A DNA stretch of 62,992 nucleotides, from assembly GCA_030560485.1 (NCBI GenBank), contig JAKTTS010000024.1, positions 1 to 62,992 of the forward strand. The letters run 5' to 3'. Under the pieces are notes generated by a model. It had not been told where the DNA came from. It saw only the letters and a program-made list of their open reading frames with translations, and ran no database searches. The stretch is from Ascoidea tarda (nom. inval.) (Eukaryota; Ascomycota; Saccharomycetes; Ascoideales; Ascoideaceae). A program made the position numbers and the translations under genes. Positions 36,233 to 46,888 of this stretch are shown piece after piece. How positions within the stretch are numbered: the stretch's first letter is position 1; every line of letters starts with the position of its first letter.

Positions 36233-38527
36233 ATGGATAGTCTGGAGTGGAAGGATTTGAAAGATCCCCAGGGAAGAACATATTACTACAACACAATTAC
36301 CAGAGCGACTTCCTGGACAAAACCCCAATCTTCGTTTCTGGGTCCAGTTGTGCCCAATGTTTCCTACGATGATTCAATGATCGACCAGGCATTGGTGGAT
36401 TCAAACTGGAAGAAGTATTTGTCTGCTCAAAACAACAACAAGCCATACTATTACAATAAAGTCACAAAGGTCACTACCTGGGAATTGCCTGAGGAGGTAA
36501 AATTGGCAGTTCAAAAGATCCAGAAAGAAAAACAGCAACAATCACAATCTCAAACAACTACAGTTCCCCAGACTACTTCACTATCTGAAAAGGAACAAGA
36601 GCAGATATTGCACTTGGGAAATATATCTTTGGCAGGGAAAAAGGTTGGCGTGGAAGAAGAAGCAGAAAATGACAATGAAAAGCTTTTACATGTCAATAAG
36701 AAGGCAAAGGGAAACAATGGAAATGTGTTTGTTAAAAAGGAAAACGATCAGATTACAACTGAAAACAACAATCATATTCTGGAAACCACTGGCATAGAAA
36801 AAAAGGAAAATAAAGTAACAAAAGAGCGAGATTTTCAAGCAGAATTGTTAAATTTGCTTAAAGATAAAAATGACTTACTTAATATTTCAAGCTCTATTGT
36901 CTATAATGATGATGCCAAAACCAAATACACATTGATGTTAAGGGAAAATAAAGTGGATGCAACATGGTCATTCAAACAAATTATGGAAACATTTATTAAT
37001 GACAAAAGATACTGGATAATCGATAACTCATTAGATAGACAAAGACTATTTCATGAATATTTAATTAACAGAACAGAAGAAGAATTAATGGCAGAAAATA
37101 ATTCCAAGGAGAAGTTTAATAAAGCTTTCTTGAATATGTTAAACAATTATAAAGAAGAGGGCAAGATTTTTTATTATTCAAGATGGAAAACAATCAAAAG
37201 GTTGATTCAAGATGAACCAATTTATTTACACTCTATTATTTCTGAAAAAGAAAAAAAAACATGTTTTGATAATTTTATAAGCGAGCTAAGAAACGAACAA
37301 TCTAAAGCTAAAAATGAACTAAGAAAACAGGCGATTTCTGAATTAAAAGATTATTTCAAAGTCAATTTAGTTAAAAGAGACATTATCAATATTAAAAATA
37401 ACTGGAAATTTGTTTTAAATTATATTGAAAGCGATGCAAGATTTAAAGAAAATAAAAATTTTAAAATCTTGACTCAATTGGATTTGTTAAATACTTATGA
37501 AGAAATATTCAAGCAAATCCAAATGGAATTTGAAAATAAAATTAAAAAACTTGAAAAAATTAATTATAGAAAAGATAGAATTGCTAGAGATAATTTTAAA
37601 AATCAAATATTAAAAAAATACAGTTCTGGAGACAATATGATTGATGTCAATACCAAATTTAAAGATTTTCATTTATTGATTAAAGATGAACCAGCATTTA
37701 TTGAATTATGTGGCCGCAATGGATCTACGCCATTAGAATTATTTTTGGATGTAGTTGAAGAAAAAACTGTAAATTTAAGAGCCCAAAAGGATATTGTTTT
37801 TAATTTGTTGTTGGAGAAAAGCTTCAAATTGATAAATAAAAACACACTAAGATTTAATATGGTTAATATCAAAGAATATTTTCTAAAATTGATATCGGAA
37901 AATGAAAAAACTAAAAATATAAAAGAAAAAGATATCAGATTGATTTATGAGATTTTGATAAATGAAGAAATCATCGATGTATTTAAAATTAAGAAAAATG
38001 TGATTAATAGGTATTTGGAAAGAAAGGGAATTTTTGGAAATTATTTAGCAAATTGTTGCTATAAAGAAGCAAATGGCAGTCTTAACAAATTAAATTCAAT
38101 TAAATTCAGTAAGTTTTATGAAAACATAAAAAATAAGAAAGAAGCTGAATATTTAGAATTTCGAGATTTCTTGACAAGAAACAAGACTGTGTTGTACAAC
38201 GAAAATTACAAGAAGCTAACTACAGTTGATAAACTGATTGAATTAATCAAAACCAATCCTGAATTATTTGAACCAGTTGATGAAAAAAAAATAGATGAAA
38301 AGAGCAAAAGTGATTTGGATGATGAAATTGATATTGAAAAACAAATCGAAAAAGAAGTGGAAATTATTTTCAATATATCTATTAGATCAATGAAAGAAAA
38401 ACTAATAGAAGATCAACGAAGAAGGGAAAGAGAAGCAAGAGATAGAAGGTTTGCAGCAGCGAGCATGTCAAGCAAAGTGAGCAGTGCTTTTAACAATAAT
38501 GTAGTTAATATGGAGTTAGACTATTGA
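36233..38527 (+). CDS. PRP40: U1 snRNP splicing factor Prp40
   Basis: A U1 snRNP protein that bridges the 5' splice site with the branch-site factors. The 764-residue product starts with two WW domains (W5/W28 with YYYN at 17-20; W59/W83 with YYYN at 72-75). A charged linker and a chain of FF domains follow (for example RDFQAELLNLL, KRLIQDEPIYLHSI and KDFHLLIKDEPAFI). The tail is Lys/Glu-rich. It is longer than S. cerevisiae Prp40 (583). The next gene downstream, ARC19, is also its neighbour in S. cerevisiae by systematic name (YKL012W/YKL013C). Confidence 0.95.
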   Translation: MDSLEWKDLKDPQGRTYYYNTITRATSWTKPQSSFLGPVVPNVSYDDSMIDQALVDSNWKKYLSAQNNNKPYYYNKVTKVTTWELPEEVKLAVQKIQKEKQQQSQSQTTTVPQTTSLSEKEQEQILHLGNISLAGKKVGVEEEAENDNEKLLHVNKKAKGNNGNVFVKKENDQITTENNNHILETTGIEKKENKVTKERDFQAELLNLLKDKNDLLNISSSIVYNDDAKTKYTLMLRENKVDATWSFKQIMETFINDKRYWIIDNSLDRQRLFHEYLINRTEEELMAENNSKEKFNKAFLNMLNNYKEEGKIFYYSRWKTIKRLIQDEPIYLHSIISEKEKKTCFDNFISELRNEQSKAKNELRKQAISELKDYFKVNLVKRDIINIKNNWKFVLNYIESDARFKENKNFKILTQLDLLNTYEEIFKQIQMEFENKIKKLEKINYRKDRIARDNFKNQILKKYSSGDNMIDVNTKFKDFHLLIKDEPAFIELCGRNGSTPLELFLDVVEEKTVNLRAQKDIVFNLLLEKSFKLINKNTLRFNMVNIKEYFLKLISENEKTKNIKEKDIRLIYEILINEEIIDVFKIKKNVINRYLERKGIFGNYLANCCYKEANGSLNKLNSIKFSKFYENIKNKKEAEYLEFRDFLTRNKTVLYNENYKKLTTVDKLIELIKTNPELFEPVDEKKIDEKSKSDLDDEIDIEKQIEKEVEIIFNISIRSMKEKLIEDQRRREREARDRRFAAASMSSKVSSAFNNNVVNMELDY

Positions 38528-38793
38528 GAACTTGTGCTTCTTGTGTTGTTTTTGCTGTTTTTGCTTTTTTCTCACCATTGCAATGGGTTAAAGCCATCTA
38601 TTTGGTTTTTATGCATATGATGCATCTGCAAATGGCTAAAGGCATTGGTACCTGAATTTTGGTTTTTTGCTTAGCTAAGCGGCCAGTGAAAAATAAAAGA
38701 ACCAAAGCCGATACGTATTGTTATCCATCTGTGATCTGGTGAACCTCATATAGGATAATAAGTAGGATTAGGATATAAGATTTAATAGGCAAA

Positions 38794-39589
38794 ATGGTGA
38801 GTAATTGAGTGCTAGAAACCAATATTCCATTACCAGGGTACTAACAGTGTTGTGATCAAATCGGTCGATTGTAATTTATCACTTTTTTTTTTCAACTCGC
38901 ATCAATTGATTTTTCGATTTATGTAGGAATAGGGGAAGTTAAAAAAACAAGATTGAGAAAACTTGAAAAAAAAAAAATTATCTGAAATTCATTTGATGAG
39001 AATAAGAGTTTGAAAAAATAATATAATGATAAATTAAATTGACAAAAATTGAATTGAATTGAATTGAATACTAATGAAATAGTCGCAATCATTAAGACCA
39101 TATTTATCTGCTGTAAGAAGCAGTTTGACAGCAGCAATGACATTGGAGGATTTTTCATCACAAATTGTTGAGAGGCACAATAGACCTGAAATCGAGAACA
39201 AGCAAACTAGAGAGGTTTTATTGAATCCAATGTTAATATCGAGGAATGAAAATGAAAAAACTTTGATTGAACCAAGCATTAATTCTGTTCGAGTTTCAAT
39301 CAAGATCAAAAAAAGTGATGAAATTGAACAGATATTGGTTCATAAATTTACAAGATTTTTAACTTCAAGAGCTGAGCAATTTTTAATATTAAGAAGAAAT
39401 CCAATTGAGGGATATGATATCAGTTTTTTGATAACTAATTACCATACAAATAAAATGTTGAAATTTAAGTTAGTTGATTTTATCATTGAATTCATGGAAG
39501 ATGTTGATAAAGAAATCAGTGAAATGAAGTTATTTTTAAATGCAAGATCGAGATTTATTGCTGAAGCATATTTGACACCTTTTGATTAA
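38794..39589 (+). CDS. ARC19: Arp2/3 complex 20-kDa subunit (ARPC4, Arc19), intron after the ATG
   Basis: A subunit of the actin-nucleating Arp2/3 complex. The open frame from 39083 encodes [84 protein letters not shown] and [14 protein letters not shown]. These match S. cerevisiae Arc19, which starts MSQSLRPYL. The missing Met comes from an ATG at 38794-38796 followed at once by a GTGAGT donor; the acceptor AG is at 39081-39082. The spliced protein is 169 residues (S. cerevisiae 171). The predicted branch site TACTAAT (39069-39075) is only 8 nt from the acceptor G. Coordinates include the 286-nt intron. Confidence 0.93.
38797..39082 (+). other. ARC19 intron
   Basis: The 286-nt intron begins GTGAGT directly after the start codon and ends TACTAATGAAATAG. 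Removing it joins ATG to TCG and restores the conserved N-terminus. The donor departs from the common yeast GTATGT, and the branch-to-acceptor gap is unusually short. Confidence 0.88.
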
Positions 39590-39645
39590 ATTTATTTTTT
39601 TTCTGTTTATTCTTTTGTTTTGTTTTATTTTTTTATTTTTTAGAT

Positions 39646-39687
39646 TTAAATTAAATTAAATTAAATTAAATTAAATTAAATTAAATT
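39646..39687. repeat. TTAAA pentanucleotide repeat
   Basis: About eight TTAAA units in the 150 bp between the convergent ARC19 and SEC11 genes. Confidence 0.85.
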
Positions 39688-39739
39688 GAACTAAGCTATA
39701 AAATGTTGTTATGGTTAAAAGAGTGCTATTTAAAAGTTA

Positions 39740-40255
39740 TCATTCATCACGTTGTAAAATCGAGGATATGGCCATCAAACCTAGTAAGGTATATTTGAAG
39801 TAAGCATTTTCAGTTATAAATATAGTTAAATAGCCAACTTTGGGCAAGTAACCTTTGACTACACCCAAAATATCTTTTTCTCTATTAAGATATAGTTGAT
39901 TTCTATTGTACAAGCTTAAGTCATTTACGGGATTGTTGTCACCTTTGGTCAAGAGAAACTGTTTCAACTTTTGCAAGTTTGAGTGTTGGTTCATTACTCG
40001 ATGAACAATTGGGATTTCTCTATGTTTGATCTGATAAACGACTATATCACCGGCGTCAACAAAGGTCTGCCTATTATTCAAAAACAATATATCGCCTCTT
40101 TGGAAGGCAGGTTCCATTGAGCCAGACAACACAACGACAATTGGGGACTCTGAGTTTGTTATCACAGAAAGAGTTTTCCAGATCATGAAAGCACTGGAGA
40201 CAATTAGTGCAAACTGCAAAAGCTGACTTATTTGCTGGCGACTTACAGATAACAT
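39740..40255 (-). CDS. SEC11: Signal peptidase catalytic subunit Sec11
   Basis: The serine protease subunit of the ER signal peptidase complex. The 171-residue protein has one N-terminal membrane anchor (about 10-33), the S26 box [16 protein letters not shown] with catalytic Ser46, and IPIVHRV with the general-base His84 that replaces the bacterial lysine. [15 protein letters not shown] carries the conserved Asp residues. Length and sequence follow S. cerevisiae Sec11 (167). The ATG at 40255 is the natural start. It diverges from LCB3 across 312 bp. Confidence 0.97.
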   Translation of the reverse strand: MLSVSRQQISQLLQFALIVSSAFMIWKTLSVITNSESPIVVVLSGSMEPAFQRGDILFLNNRQTFVDAGDIVVYQIKHREIPIVHRVMNQHSNLQKLKQFLLTKGDNNPVNDLSLYNRNQLYLNREKDILGVVKGYLPKVGYLTIFITENAYFKYTLLGLMAISSILQRDE

Positions 40256-40567
40256 TGTGTGAGTGTGTTGTGGGAGTGTTCAAACGCAATGGGCTCTCTT
40301 CTTCTGCTTCTGCTTCTGTCTCTTCTGCTTCTTGTCCTTCTGAAAAGAAAATGCTGTCCAAACTGGCTTCTGCAGATATCGTTTTTCCCGGAAACGGATG
40401 TGTTTTTCCGTGGACGGACGGAAACTCGATCCAGGCAAACCTTGAAGTGTGAAATTGTTCACGTTATGAGAAGATAAGCAGATTTATAAACAATTGGTTT
40501 GCTGTTTGGGAGTTGAAATGCATCAGGTTCCAGTGCATCAGTAATTTATAATTATTTTTTTTTGATA
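40256..40567. promoter_or_regulatory. Divergent SEC11-LCB3 promoter region
   Basis: 312 bp, GC-richer than the flanking gene bodies. A cluster at about 40390-40430 repeats CCGGAAACGGA / TTTTCCGT / GGACGGACGGA, partly palindromic. Overlapping short open frames on both strands look accidental. Confidence 0.4.
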
Positions 40568-42115
40568 ATGCCATTCTCTGTTGTGGATTTCCAGGGCGCC
40601 AGCTCAAGCTCTTCTTCCACAACTATTACTGCGAACCAAAGATCAAATCGACCTAGAAAGAGATCTGTTATTAACATTGATGCTGGGAATAAGAGTGACG
40701 AACATTACAAGTCTAAATTTTCACCATTTCGTTATCGGTTCAGGTCGATTTTATTGCCATTAATTAGAGCAGAAACGCCAATTTTGTTCAAAATTCAGTC
40801 TTCATTACGTTGCAAGATTTTTGATTGGTATTTTTCATGGACTGCTAATTTGGCTGCTCACACGTTTTATGTTTTAATTTTACCAATACCCATTTGGTTT
40901 GGATCAGCCGAGTTGACGAGGGATTTGGTTTGGGTTTTAGGATTTGGAGTGTTTTTCACAGGATGCTTGAAGGATTATTTTTGTTTACCTAGACCAAGAT
41001 CACCTCCTGTACATCGGATCACAATGTCAGGATATACAGCAAAGGAATATGGATTACCGTCATCACATTCAGCAAATGCGACTGGTGCTGCATTGATTTT
41101 TTTGGTTCATTTGTATGAAAAAATTCAAAACAAGACAATTGATAATAATAATAATAATAATAATAACAATAGTAATAGTATTGACAATGATTCATTCATT
41201 TTAGAATATTTTTTGATGTTTTTGATTTTTGTTTATTATTTTTCACTCTTATTTGGGAGAATTTATTGTGGGATGCATGGGTTTTTAGACTTACTATTCG
41301 GATCATTGATAGGAATATTTTGTGTTATATTTCGATTATCAATCAAAGAGTATTGGGATAATTTGGTGTTTAATTTTGATTTAAAACTTGATTTGGTTTC
41401 AATTTTGATTCCAGTTTCAATTATAGGTATAACTGGTATATTGATTCATTTGCATGCTGAGCCCGTTGACGACTGTCCGTGCTTTGACGACTCTGTTGCA
41501 TTTATTGGAGTTGTATCAGGGTTGGAGATTACACATTGGTTGTATTCTAAATCCGAGTACGTTTTGCCAATTGAGTATCAGGATAGCAAGATATCGACAT
41601 ACTATTCATACGGTCAATTGGGATTGGATGGGTCTATTTTGAGGGTGGTGTTAGGAGCAATGGTAGTGTTAATTTGGAAAACGTTCTCCAAAAAAATCAT
41701 CTACTTGATCTTGCCCAGCATTTACAAGAAGATCAACATCTACGTTCCCAGAAGGTTTTTCAGACCGGTTTCCCGAATCTCAAGCGAAAAGGAGTACGAG
41801 ACGATTTACGAGAATCTACTTTCCAAAGATAACACCTCCAAGAGTGATCTCACCTTTGGAAAGCTAGAGGACAAACAGGGCCCAGCTTCGATGAGTGACT
41901 ATTACGAGGTGTTGTCGACCAGCAAAAACGCCAGGGAGTTGGAGCACGACTTGGACTCGAAAAACCGCACCTATCCGGCGTGCGTTGCGTTGCGGCCGCG
42001 GTACGACGTGGAGGTGGTCGGGCGGTTGGTCGTGTACGCCGGCGTTCCCTTCATGGCGGTGTTCGGGTTCGCGGCAGCTACCAGACTCGTGGGCTTGGAG
42101 TGCGCTGCCGGATGA
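40568..42115 (+). CDS. LCB3: Dihydrosphingosine-1-phosphate phosphatase Lcb3/Ysr3 type
   Basis: An ER phosphatase that dephosphorylates long-chain base phosphates so exogenous sphingoid bases can enter ceramide synthesis. The 515-residue polytopic protein has the lipid-phosphatase motifs: K135 with PRPR at 141-144, PSSHSANATG from 164, and R231 with H237 and D241 in GRIYCGMHGFLDLLFG. The Lcb3-type flanks GLEITHWLYSKSEY and PRYDVEVVGRLVVYAGVPFM are present. An Asn run sits between motifs two and three. The start is the ATG at 40568, two codons after a TTG. The last ~250 bp are about 65% GC by hand count, far above the middle of the gene, and run into the SIN3 promoter. Confidence 0.93.
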   Translation: MPFSVVDFQGASSSSSSTTITANQRSNRPRKRSVINIDAGNKSDEHYKSKFSPFRYRFRSILLPLIRAETPILFKIQSSLRCKIFDWYFSWTANLAAHTFYVLILPIPIWFGSAELTRDLVWVLGFGVFFTGCLKDYFCLPRPRSPPVHRITMSGYTAKEYGLPSSHSANATGAALIFLVHLYEKIQNKTIDNNNNNNNNNSNSIDNDSFILEYFLMFLIFVYYFSLLFGRIYCGMHGFLDLLFGSLIGIFCVIFRLSIKEYWDNLVFNFDLKLDLVSILIPVSIIGITGILIHLHAEPVDDCPCFDDSVAFIGVVSGLEITHWLYSKSEYVLPIEYQDSKISTYYSYGQLGLDGSILRVVLGAMVVLIWKTFSKKIIYLILPSIYKKINIYVPRRFFRPVSRISSEKEYETIYENLLSKDNTSKSDLTFGKLEDKQGPASMSDYYEVLSTSKNARELEHDLDSKNRTYPACVALRPRYDVEVVGRLVVYAGVPFMAVFGFAAATRLVGLECAAG

Positions 42116-42176
42116 GGCGCAAACATGCACACTCTCAGCGTCCATCGCTGTGGAGCCAGCATGGAACGTGACCGGG

Positions 42177-42183
42177 CGGGTAA
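42177..42183 (-). promoter_or_regulatory. Reb1-type site in the SIN3 promoter
   Basis: CGGGTAA on the + strand (TTACCCG on the minus), 91 bp before the SIN3 ATG in a 158-bp spacer. Its position suits a nucleosome-clearing Reb1 site; this is inference. Confidence 0.4.
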
Positions 42184-42273
42184 GCCCTGCGCAAAAAGGC
42201 ACTGGGATACAAGAGCAAGAAAGCTCCAGTTCTTCAGGCACAGCTCATACATCTTCTCCAGCTATCACAGGAA

Positions 42274-45200
42274 ATGAATGGCCAACCACAGGACCAGCCC
42301 TTGCTTCGAATCTTGAATATGACAGATGCTTTGGCCTATTTAAAGCAAGTAAAAAAGCAGTTTTTTCACCAGCCCGATGTCTACAACCAGTTCTTGGACA
42401 TTATGAAGGCCTTCAAAGGGCAAATGTATGTATCGTTGCTTTCCTGCTCTAGTATTGCTGTCTCGATGTTGCTGTTTTGTTTTTTCAGCTCCTTTGGATT
42501 TTTCACTAACACCTTCTTTGCTTTTTTTGGCTTTTGTCTTTTTTTTTCAACAGGATCGACACTCCGGACGTTATTGACAAAGTATCAGTGTTATTTCGTG
42601 GACACCTCAACTTGATCCAAGGCTTTAACACCTTTTTGCCTCCAGGCTATCACATTGAGTGCTCAACAGATCCTCTTGATCCTCATTTGATTCGAGTAAC
42701 CACTCCAAGAGGCACAACCACTCAATCCTCGATCCCTCAGCAATCCCAGTCTCAGCATCTATCTCTGTCACAAATCTCTTCCTCTCAAATCCAAACTCAA
42801 ACTCAAACCCAAACTCAAGCTCAACAACAAGTACCACCACAAATGCCTCTTCATCCAATTCAGCATCCTCAACCCCAGCAACCCCAAATTTCCCAAGTTC
42901 ATACACTGCAAATCCAACAGCAGCAACAGCAGCAACAGCAACAGCAGCAACAACAGCAGCAGCAACAACAACAGCAACAGCAACAGCAATTACAATCTCA
43001 ATCACAACAAATTCAGATCCATCATCCAACTCAATCCACAATTCAACAACAAATTCAAGGGCAAGTTGAAATGAATGACGCAATCAACTATGTTAATCAT
43101 GTTAAAGTTCGTTTCACCAATCAACCCGAAATTTATAAACAGTTTTTGAAAACTTTGCAGAATTATCAAACTGAAAATAAACCAATCTATGAAGTTTATC
43201 ATGAGGTGACAAACTTGTTCAGAGATGATCCCGATTTATTAGCAGACTTTAAAAGATTTATACCCTACGATGGTCCACAACAATTTAGTCTTCCACAAAG
43301 TAATTATCAATCTTTCAATCAACAACAACAGCAGCAGCAGCAATTAAATCAAAATTTATCTCAACAATATCAGCAAACTCAATCCCATCAACAACAACAA
43401 CGCCCAGTTCAACAACAAGACTTATCTTACTCATCTTATTATTCTCCTGTGCCTTCCCAAAACCAAAATCAAGTTCAAACCGAATCTCAGAGCCAGAATC
43501 AAAATCAAAATCAAGGTCAAAGTCAACTTCAAAATCAAAATCAACCTCAAAACCTAAATCAAAATCAACCTCAAAACCTAAGTCAAAGTCAAAACCAAAA
43601 CCAAAACCAAATTCCTCAAGGCTTAAGAACCCCAACTAATTCTCATCTTCCACCAGTCGGAAATTTTCCTCCTCCCTCTGCATCCAAAAATTCAATCTCA
43701 GGTCAAATTCAAATTCAAAATCAGGTCCTGCAACAATTACAGCAAGCTAATCAGTTACAACAAATTTCCATTCAGCCTCCTCCAATTGCTAATCCTATAA
43801 TAGCCACAAATAACAGAAGATCAACCAATAATTATATTTCTCTACAAAATATCAACAATAGCAACGATCAATATCCTGTTTCAAGTGAAAGAGGCGATAT
43901 TCTACCCAACACCAATTATCTAAATAACTCATCTTATCAAAGACAATCGCAATCTCAAGCTCAAGCTCAATCACAACCAATCCAAAAACCTCCTCCTCAA
44001 AAAACTGCTCTAACTGAAGAATTGGCCTTTTTCGATAAATGTAAAAAATTCATTTCAAACAGACCAACTTATAATAATTTTTTGAAATTAATTAACCTTT
44101 TCACCCAAAATTTAATTGACAAAATTACTCTTGTTGAAAGAATTTATAGCTTTATTGGTTCTCAACCCGAACTATTTGATTGGTTCAAAAATTATATTGG
44201 TTATGACGGTCTTGAACCTTTAAATATCGAAGATATCCATTTTAAAAAACATAAACTACAACTAGATTTATGTAAAGCATATGGTCCTTCATATAGACAA
44301 CTTCCAAAAGCTGAAACTTATATGCCCTGTTCTGGCCGTGATGAGTTGTGCTGGGAAGTTTGTAATGATGAATGGGTTGGTCACCCAATTTGGGCTTCCG
44401 AAGATTCGGGGTTTATTGCTCATCGCAAAAATCAATATGAAGAAGTCTTATTTAATATCGAAGAAGCTAGACATGAATATGATTTTTATATGGAAGCAAA
44501 TTTGAGAACAATCCAAACTTTGGAAACAATTGCAAATAGAATTGCTTCAATGCCTCAAAGAGAGAAAGAGAATTTCAAATTAGAGCCCGGTTTAGGTCAC
44601 ACATCAATAACTATTTATAAAAAAGTTATCAGAAAAATATATGATAAAGATAAAGGTTTTGAAGTAATAGATGCTTTGCACGAAAAACCAGCAATATCCA
44701 TTCCAATTGTTTTAAAAAGATTAAAACAGAAAGATGAAGAATGGAAAAAGGCTCATAGAGAATGGAATAAAATTTGGAGAGAACAAGAACAAAAAGTCTT
44801 TCATAAAAGTTTGGACCATTTAGGTCTCACTTTCAAACAAGCTGATAAAAAATTATTAACTACTAAGCAACTAATTTCAGAAATCAATGCTATCAAAGTT
44901 GAACAAAATAACTCCATAAAGAAACTTCATCCATTAACACCTAAACCTCAAAATCAATTAGATTATGATTTCAAAGATAAAGAGATTTTTATTGATATTT
45001 CCCAATTGTTATGCGCGTACTTGGATAACAATAATCCTTACTCAACCAGAGACAAAGAAAAAATCATTAATTTTTATTCATGTTTTCTAAAATTGTTCTT
45101 TGAGTTGCCCGATGAATTAGTTGAAAAATTCCAAAATTTTACAACAGACTCTAGTAGTATTGCAGGATCTGCGACTCCAGTCTCTACTGGAAATAAAAAA

Positions 45201-46685
45201 CGTAATCGTGATTTTGACTTACTTAGAGATGTTCTTAAAAGAAGCAACAAAAGAAATAGAAGAGGAGGAGATGTTAGTGACAGTCCAGCTTCACCATCCC
45301 AAGATCACCATGATGAACTTGATATTTCTGATGAGGTTGCTAAAGCTGGTGAGTCATGGATTGAAACATTAGTTAATCCTAGAGTAACATCGGAATTGGA
45401 TGAATCATTAAATTCTAATCCTCAGAGAAATGTTTTTAATTTGTTTTGCAATACGCAAATTTATGTATTTTTTAGATTTTTAAGGACTATTTATGAAAGA
45501 TTGGAAGAATTGAAGAAAATGAATGAAGAAACTAGTAAGGAAATATCTGGCCGTATTGATACACAGTTTGCCAAAGATCTAGGATTACTCTCATCTCAAT
45601 TAAAAGACATGGGTTATGAATTGAATGGAGATAATCCATATGGACAAACAATCGAGCTTTCGATCAGGCTAATTGAGGGACAAATTGAAAGACAATGGTT
45701 TGAGGAGACATTAAGACAAGCATACCGTAATAAAGCATTTAAGTTATTTACAGTTGATAAAGTCATTCAGGGATTATCTAAGCATATTCATACAATAATT
45801 TGCGATAATAAATTATCAGAAATGATGGTTTTATTTGAGTTGGATAAGAATTATATTGGAAGTGCAACTAGAGATCAAATTATTTATAGAATGAGGGTCA
45901 GAGAGTTGATGGGAGCTGAAGAAAATATGTTTAGGATTGAATATGATAACAAAGATGATCATGTCACTATTCAATTTGTTGCTTTGGATGATTTGACCTT
46001 GAAGAATCATAAGAACGATGAAGAAAAATGGAATTATTACTTAACAAGTTATATAATGGCACATCCAACTGAAGGGGTTCCAGCAAATAAAATTTGCATG
46101 CCATTTTTGGCTAATTTCGATGACGATTCTCAGGACCAAATTGAAGGTTATACAGATTCCCAATTGAAAGTTCGTGTTGCCCAAGATTCTTATAAATTAT
46201 ATTTTGAAGAAGGCAGTCATGATGAGTTTACAAGATATTCGGTATTTAACATCACTAGCAATAATGAGCAAGTTGAGAATGAAACCGAAAATGAAAATGA
46301 GAACAGAAATAAAACTGAAGATGAAGATGGTAAAGAAAACTCAGAAAAGGCACCACAGAGAACTAAAGAACAAAAACTTGAAAGTTTTGTTACAATATTG
46401 GAAGGTATATATGGCTGGAAGTGTGACATTGAAGACGAAAAATTAATAGATAATTTTGAAGAAAGGTTTAAAATACTTGAAGAGCAAGGTGGAGACGCAT
46501 ACAACAGTTGGAAGCCGAAAATTGAGGTTGATGTTGACGTCAACACTGTTACTGTGGATAGAGCAAAAGACGAACAAGTTTTGACATCTTCAGTTAATAA
46601 TGAAGAAATCACGGGTGGATACCAATTTGTGCTGAGAGAACAAGAGGTCTCTCGAGGAGAAATTGGAAACCATGAAGTTCAATGA
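42274..46685 (+). CDS. SIN3: Rpd3 corepressor scaffold Sin3, one intron
   Basis: Scaffold of the Rpd3L and Rpd3S histone deacetylase complexes. Exon 1 (42274-42425) encodes the first half of PAH1 ([30 protein letters not shown]). Exon 2 starts at 42554 ([33 protein letters not shown]). Joining them rebuilds PAH1 as in S. cerevisiae and gives 1,427 residues. A poly-Gln run follows (about 173-197), then PAH2 (about 223-290), a Gln/Asn-rich spacer and PAH3 (about 535-600). The HDAC-interacting domain is near 620-720 ([20 protein letters not shown]), followed by the Sin3 C-terminal region. The N-terminal leader before PAH1 is only about 15 residues, against roughly 200 in S. cerevisiae. A stop lies in frame at 42181, so 42274 is the first ATG. 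Confidence 0.95.
42426..42553 (+). other. SIN3 intron inside PAH1
   Basis: A 128-nt intron: donor GTATGT at 42426, branch site CACTAAC at 42504-42510, a T-rich tract, acceptor CAG ending at 42553. It splits a Met codon (AT/G). Splicing yields [12 protein letters not shown], matching the family's KSQ-A-IDTPGVIE. Confidence 0.92.
42917..42990 (+). repeat. CAG/CAA repeat (poly-Gln) in SIN3
   Basis: About 25 mixed CAG/CAA codons between PAH1 and PAH2. The mixture of codons argues for a selected Gln tract as well as slippage. Long frames on other strands here (poly-Leu, poly-Val/Ala) are shadows. Confidence 0.9.
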
Positions 46686-46888
46686 AGGTTGTAATTGTGT
46701 GTAATAGTGTATATTTATATTAGATTTTTCGTAGGTAATCAATTTTTATATCAGCTCGCATCAGTATGCATGTATAAGCGTATAACAGCATAGAACCTTA
46801 TGTTGGTTCTTTTCGGCTTAAAAGCACGTGCAGTGATTGGCAATATTTTCAGCTTTTGGAGATGAAGAACTCTTGGTTCTAATCAGAG

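Noticed and set aside
41895-42452. 185-codon plus-strand frame across the LCB3 3' end and the SIN3 start
   Set aside because: It overlaps two firmly identified genes in another frame; it is open only because this is a GC island.
42625-43083. Minus-strand frames with poly-Leu or Val/Ala runs
   Set aside because: Antisense shadows of the CAG/CAA repeat in SIN3.
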